Positions 43,003 through 52,975 of a stretch of 64,000 nucleotides of DNA are shown piece by piece. Within the stretch, counting starts at the first letter, position 1. Each line of letters opens with the position of its first letter. The stretch spans positions 186,001 to 250,000 of the forward strand of contig NZ_SJSN01000007.1 in the NCBI RefSeq assembly GCF_004331675.1, in the 5' to 3' direction. The stretch is from Pedobacter frigidisoli. Its GTDB lineage: Bacteria > Bacteroidota > Bacteroidia > Sphingobacteriales > Sphingobacteriaceae. The notes below the pieces were generated by a model that was not told the DNA's origin, did not search any database, and worked only from the letters and a program-made list of their open reading frames with translations. The position numbers and the translations under genes were made by a program.

Positions 43003-44754
43003 CTATTTAAGCCTAATCTCACTAACGCTCATTCCTTGCGGAACCATTGGAAATACATTATTTTCTCTTCCAACCATAACTTCTAAAAGATAGGAGCCTT
43101 TATGGTTTATCATGGTTTCTAAAGCAGTTCTCAAGTTCTCGCGTTCGTTAACCATTTGCGCCTCGATGTAATAAGCTTTTGCTAAGGCCACAAAATCAGG
43201 ACTTGTAATGTTCACGAAAGAGTAACGTTTATCGTTAAATAACTGTTGCCATTGGCGAACCATTCCTAAAAAGCGATTATTTAAAATCAGGATTTTTACT
43301 TCCGCACCGAATTGCATAATGGTGCCTAATTCCTGTGGCGTCATTTGGAAACCACCATCGCCGATAATAGCAATAACTGTTTTATCTGGAGCACCGTATT
43401 TAGCACCAATCGCGGCTGGCAAGCCAAAACCCATAGTGCCTAAACCTCCAGAAGTAATATTACTGCGGGTATTGTTAAATTTAGCATAACGACAAGCCAC
43501 CATTTGGTGCTGACCAACATCTGTTACGATGATCGCCTCACCACCGCAAATTTCATTGATGTTGCGCAACACTTCGCCCATCGTAATTTCTTCACCCTCC
43601 GGGTAAAGTTCCGGTGTGATAACCTGGTCAATTTCCTGTTGATTGTAATCTTTGAAAACAGCTAACCAATCCTCGTATTTATTTTCATTAACCAAATTAG
43701 TTAACAGCGGAAGTGTTTCCTTGCAATCGCCCCAAACACCAACGTCAGCCTTAACATTTTTATCTATCTCTGCGGGGTCGATGTCTAAATGAACGATTTT
43801 TGCCTGCTTCGCATATTTATCCAAACGACCTGTTACACGGTCATCGAAACGCATACCGATAGCGATAATTACATCAGCCTCATTTGTTAAAACGTTCGGA
43901 CCGTAATTTCCATGCATACCCAACATACCCACATTTAATGGGTGTGAAGTTGGGATAGCACCTTCGCCCATTATTGTCCATGCTGCAGGAATTCCACTTT
44001 TATCGATAAAAGCTTTAAATTCTTGTTCTGCGCTACCTAAAATAACACCTTGACCGAATAATACAAATGGTTTTTTAGCTGCGTTAATTAGTTCAGCTGC
44101 TTGTTCAATATATTCTACCCTAACTTTTGGTTTTGGGCGATAACTGCGAATGTGATTGCATTTTATATATTCAGGAAATTCCTCAACCTGTATTTGTGCA
44201 TTTTTGGTAATATCAATTAACACAGGTCCGGGTCTTCCGCTTTTGGCGATATAGAATGCTTTTGCCAAAACCTCTTGAATTTCATTGGCATCAGTAACCT
44301 GATAATTCCACTTGGTAACGGGAGTTGTAATGTTGATTACATCAGTTTCCTGGAAAGCATCTGTTCCTAATAAATGGGCGAAAACTTGTCCTGTAATCAC
44401 AACTAGAGGCGTACTATCAATTTGAGCGTCTGCTAAACCAGTAACTAGGTTGGTTGCACCAGGTCCGCTGGTTGCAAAACAAACACCCACTTTGCCACTT
44501 GTTCTGGCAAAACCTTGCGCAGCATGGATACCACCTTGCTCATGGCGAACTAAAATATGTTCTAATTTGTCTGCATAATCGTAAAGCGCATCATAAATAG
44601 GCATGATTGCGCCACCCGGATAACCAAAAATTGTGGTTACGCCCTCTTCAATTAATCCATTCAACAAAACCTGCGAGCCTGTTCCCTTGAATAATTTTTT
44701 CGAGGTTTCTGCTTGGGCCTCGGTTTGTTGTATTGTATCTTGTGCAGTTTCCAT
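43003..44754 (-). CDS. ilvB: acetolactate synthase large (catalytic) subunit
   Basis: IlvB makes acetolactate and acetohydroxybutyrate from pyruvate and 2-oxobutyrate, using ThDP, FAD and Mg2+. The 583-residue protein has the catalytic glutamate in LVRHEQGGIHAAQGFAR, the FAD-domain GEGAIPTSHPLNVGMLGMHG, and the ThDP motif IGDGGFQMTPQEL. The length is normal. It is followed by ilvN. Between ilvD and ilvB is a decayed ORF6N gene. Confidence 0.96.
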   Translation of the reverse strand: METAQDTIQQTEAQAETSKKLFKGTGSQVLLNGLIEEGVTTIFGYPGGAIMPIYDALYDYADKLEHILVRHEQGGIHAAQGFARTSGKVGVCFATSGPGATNLVTGLADAQIDSTPLVVITGQVFAHLLGTDAFQETDVINITTPVTKWNYQVTDANEIQEVLAKAFYIAKSGRPGPVLIDITKNAQIQVEEFPEYIKCNHIRSYRPKPKVRVEYIEQAAELINAAKKPFVLFGQGVILGSAEQEFKAFIDKSGIPAAWTIMGEGAIPTSHPLNVGMLGMHGNYGPNVLTNEADVIIAIGMRFDDRVTGRLDKYAKQAKIVHLDIDPAEIDKNVKADVGVWGDCKETLPLLTNLVNENKYEDWLAVFKDYNQQEIDQVITPELYPEGEEITMGEVLRNINEICGGEAIIVTDVGQHQMVACRYAKFNNTRSNITSGGLGTMGFGLPAAIGAKYGAPDKTVIAIIGDGGFQMTPQELGTIMQFGAEVKILILNNRFLGMVRQWQQLFNDKRYSFVNITSPDFVALAKAYYIEAQMVNERENLRTALETMINHKGSYLLEVMVGRENNVFPMVPQGMSVSEIRLK

Positions 44755-44771
44755 AATTCTGTTTTACGGTT

Positions 44772-45334
44772 CTAATATTCTTTCATTTTAAATCCAATCC
44801 GCTCTCTATCTTTCCACTTCAATTGAGCAATTTTTGCATCGAGCATATTATCCATTGCATCGTAGAGTTCGTTTAGTTGAATATCATGTTCTCCAAGTCG
44901 CTCTTTAATTTCCGACAATTGCTCATTGATGTTATTTTGTTTAAATAAGATTTTTCTTACATCAACAAAAGCTCTCATGATGGCAATATTCATATTAATT
45001 GCCCTTTCACTTCTCAAAACTCCACTTAGCATGGCTACACCTTGCTCTGTAAAAGCGAAAGGAAGCTTTCTTGTACCTCCCCAACTTGAAGTCACAATTT
45101 GTGACTTCAAGTTGGTATCACCATAACCGGTCACAATTTGTGACTGGATAGTTTTGAATTCAGTATCTGTAAGCTGAAACATAAAATCATCTGGAAAACG
45201 TTCAACATTTCGTTTTACGGCTTGATTTAAACCTTTGGGTCAACTTCATAAAGTGATGCTAAATCGAAATCTTACATTACTCTTTCACCCCGAATTTCAT
45301 AAATTCTACTTTGAATACTTTTGATGATTTGCAT
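44772..45334 (-). pseudogene. ORF6N-domain protein, broken by a nonsense codon and a frameshift
   Basis: The intact 3' part (44772-45182) gives an ORF6N C-terminus (SSWGGTRKLPFAFTEQGVAM, then LRSERAINMNIAIMRAFVDV and a coiled-coil tail). The N-terminal half can be read upstream but in pieces: from ATG 45334 the frame gives IYEIRGERVM, then TAA at 45272-45274, then DFDLASLYEVD. A one-base shift is then needed to reach GLNQAVKRNVERFPDDF joined to the intact part. ORF6N domains occur in phage-derived antirepressor-like proteins. The gene is dead or expressed only as its C-terminal piece, and lies inside the ilv cluster. Confidence 0.8.
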
Positions 45335-45380
45335 CGTAATTCATTTTAATATCTAATTGTTAGTCGGGATGACTTTCGCC

Positions 45381-45404
45381 ATGGTTCGTGTCTCCACGAA
45401 CCAT
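45381..45404. repeat. palindrome downstream of ilvD
   Basis: The perfect 10-bp arms ATGGTTCGTG and CACGAACCAT flank TCTC. It is the same type as the tail palindrome of the composite repeats (TTCGTGAGGACACGAA). Confidence 0.7.
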
Positions 45405-45413
45405 GTTTATTAC

Positions 45414-47096
45414 TTAATATTCATCAGTTACGCAACCACTGGCTGCATCTGATACTGTTTTAGCATATTTATAAAGCACACCTTTGCTTACTTTTAGAGC
45501 AGGTTGTACATAATTTTTTCTTCGCTCTGCGATAACTTCTTCACTAACCATTAAGTTAATGGTGTTATTTATAGCATCGATTTCAATCGGGTCATCATCT
45601 TGCACTAAACCAATTAATCCGCCTTTGTAAGCTTCCGGAGTGATGTGACCAACAACAAAACCATGTGTTCCACCAGAAAAGCGACCATCAGTAATTAACG
45701 CTATTGATTTACCTAAGCCTGCACCTATAATTAGTGAGGTGGGTTTTAACATTTCCGGCATCCCAGGAGCGCCAACAGGCCCTTCATTTTTTATAACCAC
45801 AACATCACCCGGTTTAATTCTGCCTGAGGAAATGCCTGCAACTAAATCCTTTTCGCCATTAAATACTCTTGCAGGACCTTCAAATTTTTCACCTTCTTTG
45901 CCAGATATTTTGGCAACTGAACCTTTCTCCGCTAAATTTCCATAAAGGATTTGTAAGTGACCAGTTGCTTTGATTGGCTCGCTTAATTTTTGAATAATTT
46001 TCTGGTCGTAATCCATAACCGATTTTACATCAGCCAAATTTTCAGCCATCGTTTTTCCGGTTACGGTTAAGCAATCTCCATGTAACAAGCCCTCATTTAG
46101 CATATATTTCAATACCGCCGGAATACCGCCGTATTGATGCAAATCCTGCATTAAATATTTGCCGCTTGGCTTGAAATCAGCAAGTACAGGTGTAACATCA
46201 CTCATTTTTTGGAAATCATCTTGCGTAATTTCAACACCTATAGCTTTACCCATTGCAATAAAGTGTAATACCGCGTTGGTACTTCCACCTAATATAATGA
46301 TTGAGCGAATTGCATTCTCAAATGCTTTTCTCGTCATGATATCAGATGGCTTGATATCTTTTTCTAATAAAATTTTAATGTATTTACCGGCATCTAAACA
46401 CTCTTGTTTTTTCTCCGGACTAATCGCTGGGTTGGAAGATGAGTAAGGCAAACTCATACCCAAGGCTTCAATTGCCGATGCCATTGTATTTGCGGTGTAC
46501 ATACCGCCACAAGCGCCGGCACCCGGACACGTATGTTTAATAATTCCCTGATAATCCTCTTCGGAAAGATTCCCGCAGATTTTTTGCCCTAAAGCTTCAA
46601 AAGCAGAAACGATATTTAATTCCTCGCCCTTGTAATGCCCCGGTGCTATTGTTCCACCATAAACCATTATTGATGGGCGGTCTAAACGGGCCATTGCCAT
46701 AATTGCGCCCGGCATATTTTTATCGCAACCTGGGATGGAAATAATGCCATCATAATACTGTCCACCGCAAATGGTTTCTATACTATCGGCAATCACATCG
46801 CGACTTACTAATGAATAACGCATGCCATCGGTACCATTACTCATTCCATCACTTACACCAATAGTATTGAAAACCAAACCCACTAAATCATTTTTCCAGA
46901 CTCCAACTTTGACATCTTTCGCAAGGTCGTTTAGATGCATGTTGCACGTGTTACCATCGTAACCCATACTTGCAATACCAACCTGTGCTTTTGCCATATC
47001 TGCATCAGTTAATCCGATTCCGTAAAGCATCGCCTGCGCTGCAGGTTGTGTTGGGTCTTGTGTAAATGTTTTACTGTATTTGTTTAATTCGCTCAT
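45414..47096 (-). CDS. ilvD: dihydroxy-acid dehydratase
   Basis: IlvD dehydrates the dihydroxy acids to the 2-oxo acids of valine and isoleucine. The 560-residue protein carries the iron-sulfur cysteines in [10 protein letters not shown] and [17 protein letters not shown], and the C-terminal [15 protein letters not shown]. The length fits the family. It follows ilvE after 78 bases that include a P8 repeat. Confidence 0.96.
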   Translation of the reverse strand: MSELNKYSKTFTQDPTQPAAQAMLYGIGLTDADMAKAQVGIASMGYDGNTCNMHLNDLAKDVKVGVWKNDLVGLVFNTIGVSDGMSNGTDGMRYSLVSRDVIADSIETICGGQYYDGIISIPGCDKNMPGAIMAMARLDRPSIMVYGGTIAPGHYKGEELNIVSAFEALGQKICGNLSEEDYQGIIKHTCPGAGACGGMYTANTMASAIEALGMSLPYSSSNPAISPEKKQECLDAGKYIKILLEKDIKPSDIMTRKAFENAIRSIIILGGSTNAVLHFIAMGKAIGVEITQDDFQKMSDVTPVLADFKPSGKYLMQDLHQYGGIPAVLKYMLNEGLLHGDCLTVTGKTMAENLADVKSVMDYDQKIIQKLSEPIKATGHLQILYGNLAEKGSVAKISGKEGEKFEGPARVFNGEKDLVAGISSGRIKPGDVVVIKNEGPVGAPGMPEMLKPTSLIIGAGLGKSIALITDGRFSGGTHGFVVGHITPEAYKGGLIGLVQDDDPIEIDAINNTINLMVSEEVIAERRKNYVQPALKVSKGVLYKYAKTVSDAASGCVTDEY

Positions 47097-47143
47097 TGGT
47101 TAAAATGTATATTGTGGTTCTGTTCGTTATTGTTTTTGTAACT

Positions 47144-47177
47144 TATCTTGATACTTGATTCTCGCTACTTGATACTA
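47144..47177. repeat. P8 repeat at the ilvE stop codon
   Basis: The repeat starts with the ilvE stop codon itself (TAGTATCAAGTAGCGAG on the minus strand). Confidence 0.7.
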
Positions 47178-48065
47178 AATAATCACCTCATAGTTTACTT
47201 TTTCAAGCACAAGGTTTTTATAGGCACGTTGTATGGTGTAACCAATAGATTCTCTCCAAAGGGTACGGAAAACGATATCATCAATCGAGGCGATGCCTGC
47301 AATTTCAGTTGCCGTTCCGCATAAGAATGCACTATCAGCTTGTTTTAAATCTTCAACGGTTAATTTCTTTTCGATGCACTCAATATCCAAAACCGTACAA
47401 AGTTCTTTAACTGTTGCCCTGGTAATTCCAGGTAAAATATTTCCTAAAGATGGTGTGTAAAGTTTTCCATCTTTTTCCAAGAAAATATTAGCCCCAGATG
47501 ATTCTGCAACAAATCCATGCATATCTAAAAGTAGCGCATCATCATATCCTTTAATATTGGCTGCAGTTGTTGCTAAAATGGAGTTTACATAGTTTCCGCT
47601 CAATTTCGCCTCCATTGGAATCGATTTCGGATTCGGTCTTTCGTAATCTGATATGGTTAATTTTAATAGTTTATTGCCTGAGTAGGCATCCCAATCCCAG
47701 GCGCAAATGAAAATGGAAACTCCCGTAGGCTCATTCAGTTTCATGTTAGGGTGGCAAAAAACCAAGGGTTGGATATAAGCATCCTTTAATTTGTTTAAAG
47801 TAAGTAACTTGTAGGTTTCCTTAATTAGTTCTTGTTTATCCCATGGGAAAGGAATATTTGCCAATTGGCATGAGCGCTCTAAACGGTCAAAATGGGCAGC
47901 TGCTTTGAATATGCGATTTCCGTTGTGGGTTTTATATGCTCTGATGCCCTCAAAGGCTGCATAACCGTAATGTATCGACTGGCCGTAAAGGTCAGTGCTG
48001 CTATCTACAGCCTTTTCGAACTTTCCATCAAGGTAAATAATCGTATTAGAATTATAGTACTTCAT
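47175..48065 (-). CDS. ilvE: branched-chain amino acid aminotransferase
   Basis: IlvE transfers amino groups between glutamate and the 2-oxo acids of Leu, Ile and Val. The 296-residue fold-type IV enzyme has the substrate-site GYAAFEGIRAY (residues 34-44), PLP Lys154 in MEAKLSGNYVNS and the cofactor-phosphate region SGANIFLEKDGKLYTPSLGNILPGITR. It is the first structural gene of the ilv-leu cluster. Transcription enters through the attenuator at 48086-48280, whose terminator ends 20 bases before the ATG. Confidence 0.95.
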   Translation of the reverse strand: MKYYNSNTIIYLDGKFEKAVDSSTDLYGQSIHYGYAAFEGIRAYKTHNGNRIFKAAAHFDRLERSCQLANIPFPWDKQELIKETYKLLTLNKLKDAYIQPLVFCHPNMKLNEPTGVSIFICAWDWDAYSGNKLLKLTISDYERPNPKSIPMEAKLSGNYVNSILATTAANIKGYDDALLLDMHGFVAESSGANIFLEKDGKLYTPSLGNILPGITRATVKELCTVLDIECIEKKLTVEDLKQADSAFLCGTATEIAGIASIDDIVFRTLWRESIGYTIQRAYKNLVLEKVNYEVII

Positions 48066-48085
48066 AATACCGTGTTTTGTTGTTT

Positions 48086-48119
48086 AAAAAAAAGCGTCCT
48101 GTTTGTGTCAGGACGCTTT
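48086..48119 (-). terminator. attenuator terminator hairpin upstream of ilvE
   Basis: On the minus strand the arms AAAGCGTCCTG (48119-48109) and CAGGACGCTTT (48101-48091) form a perfect 11-bp stem with a seven-base loop, followed by T residues (48090-48086, eight Ts in a row counting the stem end). It lies between the leader peptide and ilvE and would stop transcription before the first structural gene. Confidence 0.92.
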
Positions 48120-48142
48120 AGTTATATTTAGTTTTTTAAAAT

Positions 48143-48280
48143 CTATTTAATCTGCGTCCGCTTGCTGCCCCATAAAATATTTAGGAGTAGTAGGTTCAGA
48201 ATAATGACAGGCAACAACACAACATTTCCAGCTGCAATTGCAGTAGCGTTATTTTGTAAATTGTTGTTTTGAAAAGTCAT
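48143..48280 (-). CDS. ilv-leu leader peptide (attenuation peptide)
   Basis: ATG 48280 opens a 45-codon frame ending at TAG 48145-48143. Residues 20-36 are V V L L P V I I L N L L L L N I L, so 14 of 17 are Val, Leu or Ile. Leu30-33 use CTA, CTA, CTC, CTA, codons that are otherwise uncommon among the TTA/TTG-rich leucine codons of this window. The peptide is too short and too hydrophobic to be a likely enzyme. Its place just upstream of a strong terminator and ilvE is that of a control peptide. A longer in-frame start at 48334 exists but has no advantage. Confidence 0.88.
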   Translation of the reverse strand: MTFQNNNLQNNATAIAAGNVVLLPVIILNLLLLNILWGSKRTQIK

Positions 48281-48566
48281 TATTATCTCTTTGTTTATAA
48301 AAACCAATTTAGTTTTTGGTTCATTAATATGCAAGAGAAATCCAAAAAAAATGAAATAAGAATATAATTCTTATAAATTAGTCTAAATCAGAATATTATT
48401 CTTTATTGGAGTTGGATTAGTGATATAATGCCGATAGCCTTAGACCAAATATCGAAACGGTATATGGTCTGTTTGTTATGCTTGCATTATAAATTTTCTA
48501 TTTTTCTTCTTAAAATAGATTTTTTAGGGATAAAAATTGAAAATAGAGTAACAACTTAACGCTATT
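48281..48566. other. AT-rich region upstream of the ilv leader
   Basis: This must contain the promoter of the ilv-leu cluster (minus strand). No perfect TAnnTTTG was found; TAAATTGG near 48308-48315 is the nearest match. No gene is visible. Confidence 0.4.
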
Positions 48567-49286
48567 TTACCTATTAATATCGGGATTTTGATAATGCATC
48601 ATTTTCATTCCGTAAAGCCATCTATCCTGAATACTTAAAAGATTTCCCTCAAATTCGAAGCCAGGTAATATTTTAGCAAACGTGGTTTCTTTTCTTAATA
48701 ATTTTTGAAGTTTTTTAAGGGATGCTTCGCTTAGTTTTCTGTAATACGGGTCAATTAGGTTTTGTTCTTTCAGTAATAAATGCCCATCCCAGGTTTCTGC
48801 GTCTGCCTTTTTTAATGGTTCGTGCTCGTAAAGCGATTTTAGGTCGTTCCAGATATCATCGAAAATTACCCGGTTGCCTGTATTTACAAATTCTTCGATT
48901 TCTTTATTCGAATTCCCTGCCGCAACAGCAATCGGGTTGAGCAGCTTCTTAAGCTTTGATGTTGTTTCTTTTGCTGCTTCGGCCCAGCGGGTTTCAAAAC
49001 CCAGCGAATCCGTTTTATGCCCAAACCATTTATAAAAATCGCAGCGCTGGTAAATATCTTGATATTCTGAATAGCCTTTAAGTTTTTTGAGGTTGATTTT
49101 ATTAGCCTGGTTCCAGATTTCGGTTTGTTTTTCTCTATCAGTTTTTAGCCAATGGCCATCTGTGCCATTGTGTTTTCCTGTGGGATAAATGTTAAGATAC
49201 TCTTCAAGGTTAGAAAACTCTTTACAATCTGCTCTTGATGAAAGAATCGCTAGCCATAAAATCAATAGCCACTTGAATGAAACCAT
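48567..49286 (-). CDS. exported protein of unknown function
   Basis: The 239-residue protein starts with a hydrophobic signal segment (KWLLILWLAILSSRA). The mature part is helical, with many charged residues and tryptophans, and includes YPTGKHNGTDGHWLKTDREK. I do not recognise a family. It ends with QDRWLYGMKMMHYQNPDIN. The gene stands alone between the ilv promoter region and a divergent hydrolase pseudogene. Confidence 0.6.
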   Translation of the reverse strand: MVSFKWLLILWLAILSSRADCKEFSNLEEYLNIYPTGKHNGTDGHWLKTDREKQTEIWNQANKINLKKLKGYSEYQDIYQRCDFYKWFGHKTDSLGFETRWAEAAKETTSKLKKLLNPIAVAAGNSNKEIEEFVNTGNRVIFDDIWNDLKSLYEHEPLKKADAETWDGHLLLKEQNLIDPYYRKLSEASLKKLQKLLRKETTFAKILPGFEFEGNLLSIQDRWLYGMKMMHYQNPDINR

Positions 49287-49395
49287 ATTTAGAAGAATCT
49301 GTTACTATAAGATACGATTAAAATAAGGGTTTGGGTTGCTGAAAAATAAATAATCAGTGTAATTTCATAAATAAGTACATCAATAAATTATTTCC

Positions 49396-50346
49396 ATGAA
49401 AAATATCCATTTTATATCGATGCTCCTAATTGGGCTGTTCTATAGCTGTTCTTCCTCAGATTCATCAGAAAATATAAAAAAAGGGAATCAAACAATTTTG
49501 ACTTCTGATGGTGTTAAGTTGGCCGTAAAAGTTTCGGGAACAGGTCCTGCATGTATTTACGTACATGGCGGACCCGGACAAGATTACCTTTCTTTCGAAA
49601 AAATGGGAGGCTCAAACCTGGAGAAGTGTTTAACAATGGTGTATCTAGACCAGAGAGGCTCAGGACATTCGCAAAATGCCAAAGACTATAGTCTAGAAAG
49701 GGTTATTAAGGATATAGAAGAAGTTAGATTGAAATTAGGATTAAAAAAAGTTTATATCCTTAGTCACTCATTTGGTGGCGTACTGGCGGTAAACTATGCA
49801 CAGAAATATCCTGAAAATTTATCAGGATTAATTTTGGCTAACTCTACCGCCCATTTCATGGATGCAAAAGCTTTGCAAACCCAAATAGAATTCGGATACC
49901 GATTATTAAAAAAGGATACGGTGATAAAAGAGAATAATTTAGACGCTTTGATAAATCAGATGCTTATTATTCGGAAAAAATTGAGTGCTAATCATCTCGG
50001 ATATAAGTTCATTGCTGATAATGTAAATACCATAATTAAAGTGGATAGTATAGAATCATCTTACAAAAGAACATCCGATTTTGGAACGTAAGTTTTTGTT
50101 CCTCTAATTGATAGTACAAAGACTAAAAAATATCCTGAATATTATTCGGACTACACATTGATAAATAAGGATATAAAAACACCCGTTCTAATTATCAGTG
50201 GTAAAAATGATTATGCAATTAGCCCGGATTATTACAAAAATTATAAATTTCCTAACCAAAAAGTAATTCAGATTGATGGCTCTCACATGTTATACTATGA
50301 GAAAAATAAAGAATTTACGAATGCCGTTTGTGGTTTTGTTAAATAA
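49396..50346 (+). pseudogene. alpha/beta hydrolase (proline iminopeptidase-like), interrupted by an in-frame TAA
   Basis: The frame starts with a lipoprotein signal (GLFYSCSS), then the oxyanion motif VHGGPGQDYL, LDQRGSGHS and the nucleophile elbow LSHSFGGVLA. A TAA at 50089-50091 stops it at 231 residues. Without any shift the same frame continues (VFVPLIDSTK..) and encodes the catalytic Asp (IISGKNDYAI) and His (IDGSHMLYYE) up to 50346. The short product would lack two catalytic residues. The complete protein would have about 316 residues, as usual for the family. Confidence 0.82.
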
Positions 50347-50387
50347 AATTGAAAGCTTCTGGATTTTAAATCTTGAGACTTAATTAT

Positions 50388-50684
50388 TTATGATGCAATT
50401 GCAAATAGCTTTATACTATCAAATTCTTTTTGTTTTTCATTTAATTCATTTTCAATATCGTAATCATCTTGCACGCCTAGCCAGAACTTGGCAGAGTTTC
50501 CAAAAAAAAGGCTAAAGCGTAGCGCAGTATCTGCAGTGATTCTTCTTTTGCTCTTAATTATTTCAGAAATACGAGTTTGTGGAATGTTTGTTTCTTTCGC
50601 TAAACGATAGGCTGTAATATTTAAAGGAAGAAGAAATTCCTCATTTAAAATTTCGCCAGGATGTATGTTGGGTAGCTTTTCCAT
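50388..50684 (-). CDS. higA: HigA-family antitoxin (helix-turn-helix)
   Basis: The 98-residue protein has the HigA signature: NIHPGEILNEEFLLPLNITAYRLAKETNIPQTRISEIIKSKRRIT (helix-turn-helix) and ALRFSLFFGNSAKFWLGVQ. HigA binds DNA and neutralises a HigB RNase. HigB normally lies just upstream, but the 307 bases upstream contain no toxin frame. It may be an orphan regulator or the rest of a lost module. Confidence 0.85.
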   Translation of the reverse strand: MEKLPNIHPGEILNEEFLLPLNITAYRLAKETNIPQTRISEIIKSKRRITADTALRFSLFFGNSAKFWLGVQDDYDIENELNEKQKEFDSIKLFAIAS

Positions 50685-50941
50685 GTTTTAATACTTAAAG
50701 ATTTTGATGTTTGACAATAACTTACAATCAGTATCCTGTATTTATGTTAGTTCGGTTAAAATTCCTGAATCATACATTGTACTACTCTCAATTTAGCCTA
50801 CCTCGTTATGCTAAATTTATTTTAGCATCTTTTATCATGAAAGACCCTGAAATAAATTCAGGGTGACGACCGCCCTAATCTAAACATCAAATCATGCTTG
50901 CTTTCTAATTTAGCTAAAATGCAAGTATTTTTTCAAACAAA
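50685..50941. other. gene-free stretch with P10 hairpins
   Basis: Two hairpins, ATGCTAAA/TTTAGCAT (50808-50828) and ACCCTGAA/TTCAGGGT (50844-50864), belong to the P10 type. Nothing else is visible. Confidence 0.55.
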
Positions 50942-50973
50942 AAAGCCTTTCCGAAATGAATCGAAAAGGCTTT
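50942..50973 (-). terminator. terminator after atpC
   Basis: On the minus strand AAAGCCTTTTCG and CGGAAAGGCTTT pair around a short loop and are followed by a T-run. It ends the atpD-atpC unit. Confidence 0.85.
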
Positions 50974-50991
50974 AAATGAGGTTATATTATT

Positions 50992-51237
50992 TTAAGCAAT
51001 ACCTTCTGCTAAAACAACAATCTTATTGTGAATGGCTTCAACTACGCCACCTTTAATAAAAAAGCGTTGCTCGTCAGTTTTATTTGCTTTTATAATAACT
51101 TCTCCATCTTCTAAAGTTGAGATGATAGGGGCGTGGTCTTTTAAAATCTGAAAAGAACCTAAAGTACCAGGAACCGTAACTGCTGTTACTTCACCTTCGA
51201 AAACTTTTTTATCTGGAGTTAATATTTCTAAATTCAT
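50992..51237 (-). CDS. atpC: F1F0 ATP synthase epsilon subunit
   Basis: The 81-residue protein matches the N-terminal beta-sandwich of the epsilon subunit (LEILTPDKKVFEGEVTAVTVPGTLGSFQILKDHAPIISTLEDGEV). It lacks the C-terminal helical hairpin found in the longer E. coli form (about 139 residues), which is usual in Bacteroidota. It follows atpD after 74 bases that contain a P9-like repeat. Confidence 0.93.
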   Translation of the reverse strand: MNLEILTPDKKVFEGEVTAVTVPGTLGSFQILKDHAPIISTLEDGEVIIKANKTDEQRFFIKGGVVEAIHNKIVVLAEGIA

Positions 51238-51311
51238 TCTTTTTTAGTTTGGCGTAAAGCGTGGAGCGTAGAGCGCTTAAAACGCTTGCCGCCTAACGCC
51301 TAACGCATTTC

Positions 51312-52892
<1,581 letters not shown>

Positions 52893-52975
52893 TTATTCTT
52901 ACCTAATTTTAAATATATATTATAAATTTTTTCAACAAGGTTTTTATAGATAATTTAGAGGCATAAAATCAACCT

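Larger units (their letters stand above)
48086..48280 (-). promoter_or_regulatory. transcription attenuator of the ilv-leu cluster
   Basis: The parts are leader peptide (48280-48143), antiterminator strand GGACGC in codons 41-43 (48159-48154) and terminator 5' arm GCGTCC (48116-48111), which can pair with it instead of with the terminator 3' arm. If ribosomes stall at the Leu/Val/Ile codons, GGACGC stays free and the antiterminator forms. If they reach the stop codon, they cover GGACGC and the terminator forms. An extra hairpin UUGUUGCC / GGCAGCAA (48217-48210 with 48169-48162) can form within the leader frame. The promoter was not identified. Confidence 0.85.

Noticed and set aside
48281..48334. 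Extended start for the ilv leader peptide at 48334
   Set aside because: It adds 18 residues without control codons, and the ATG at 48280 is closer to the control region. The attenuation model does not need it.
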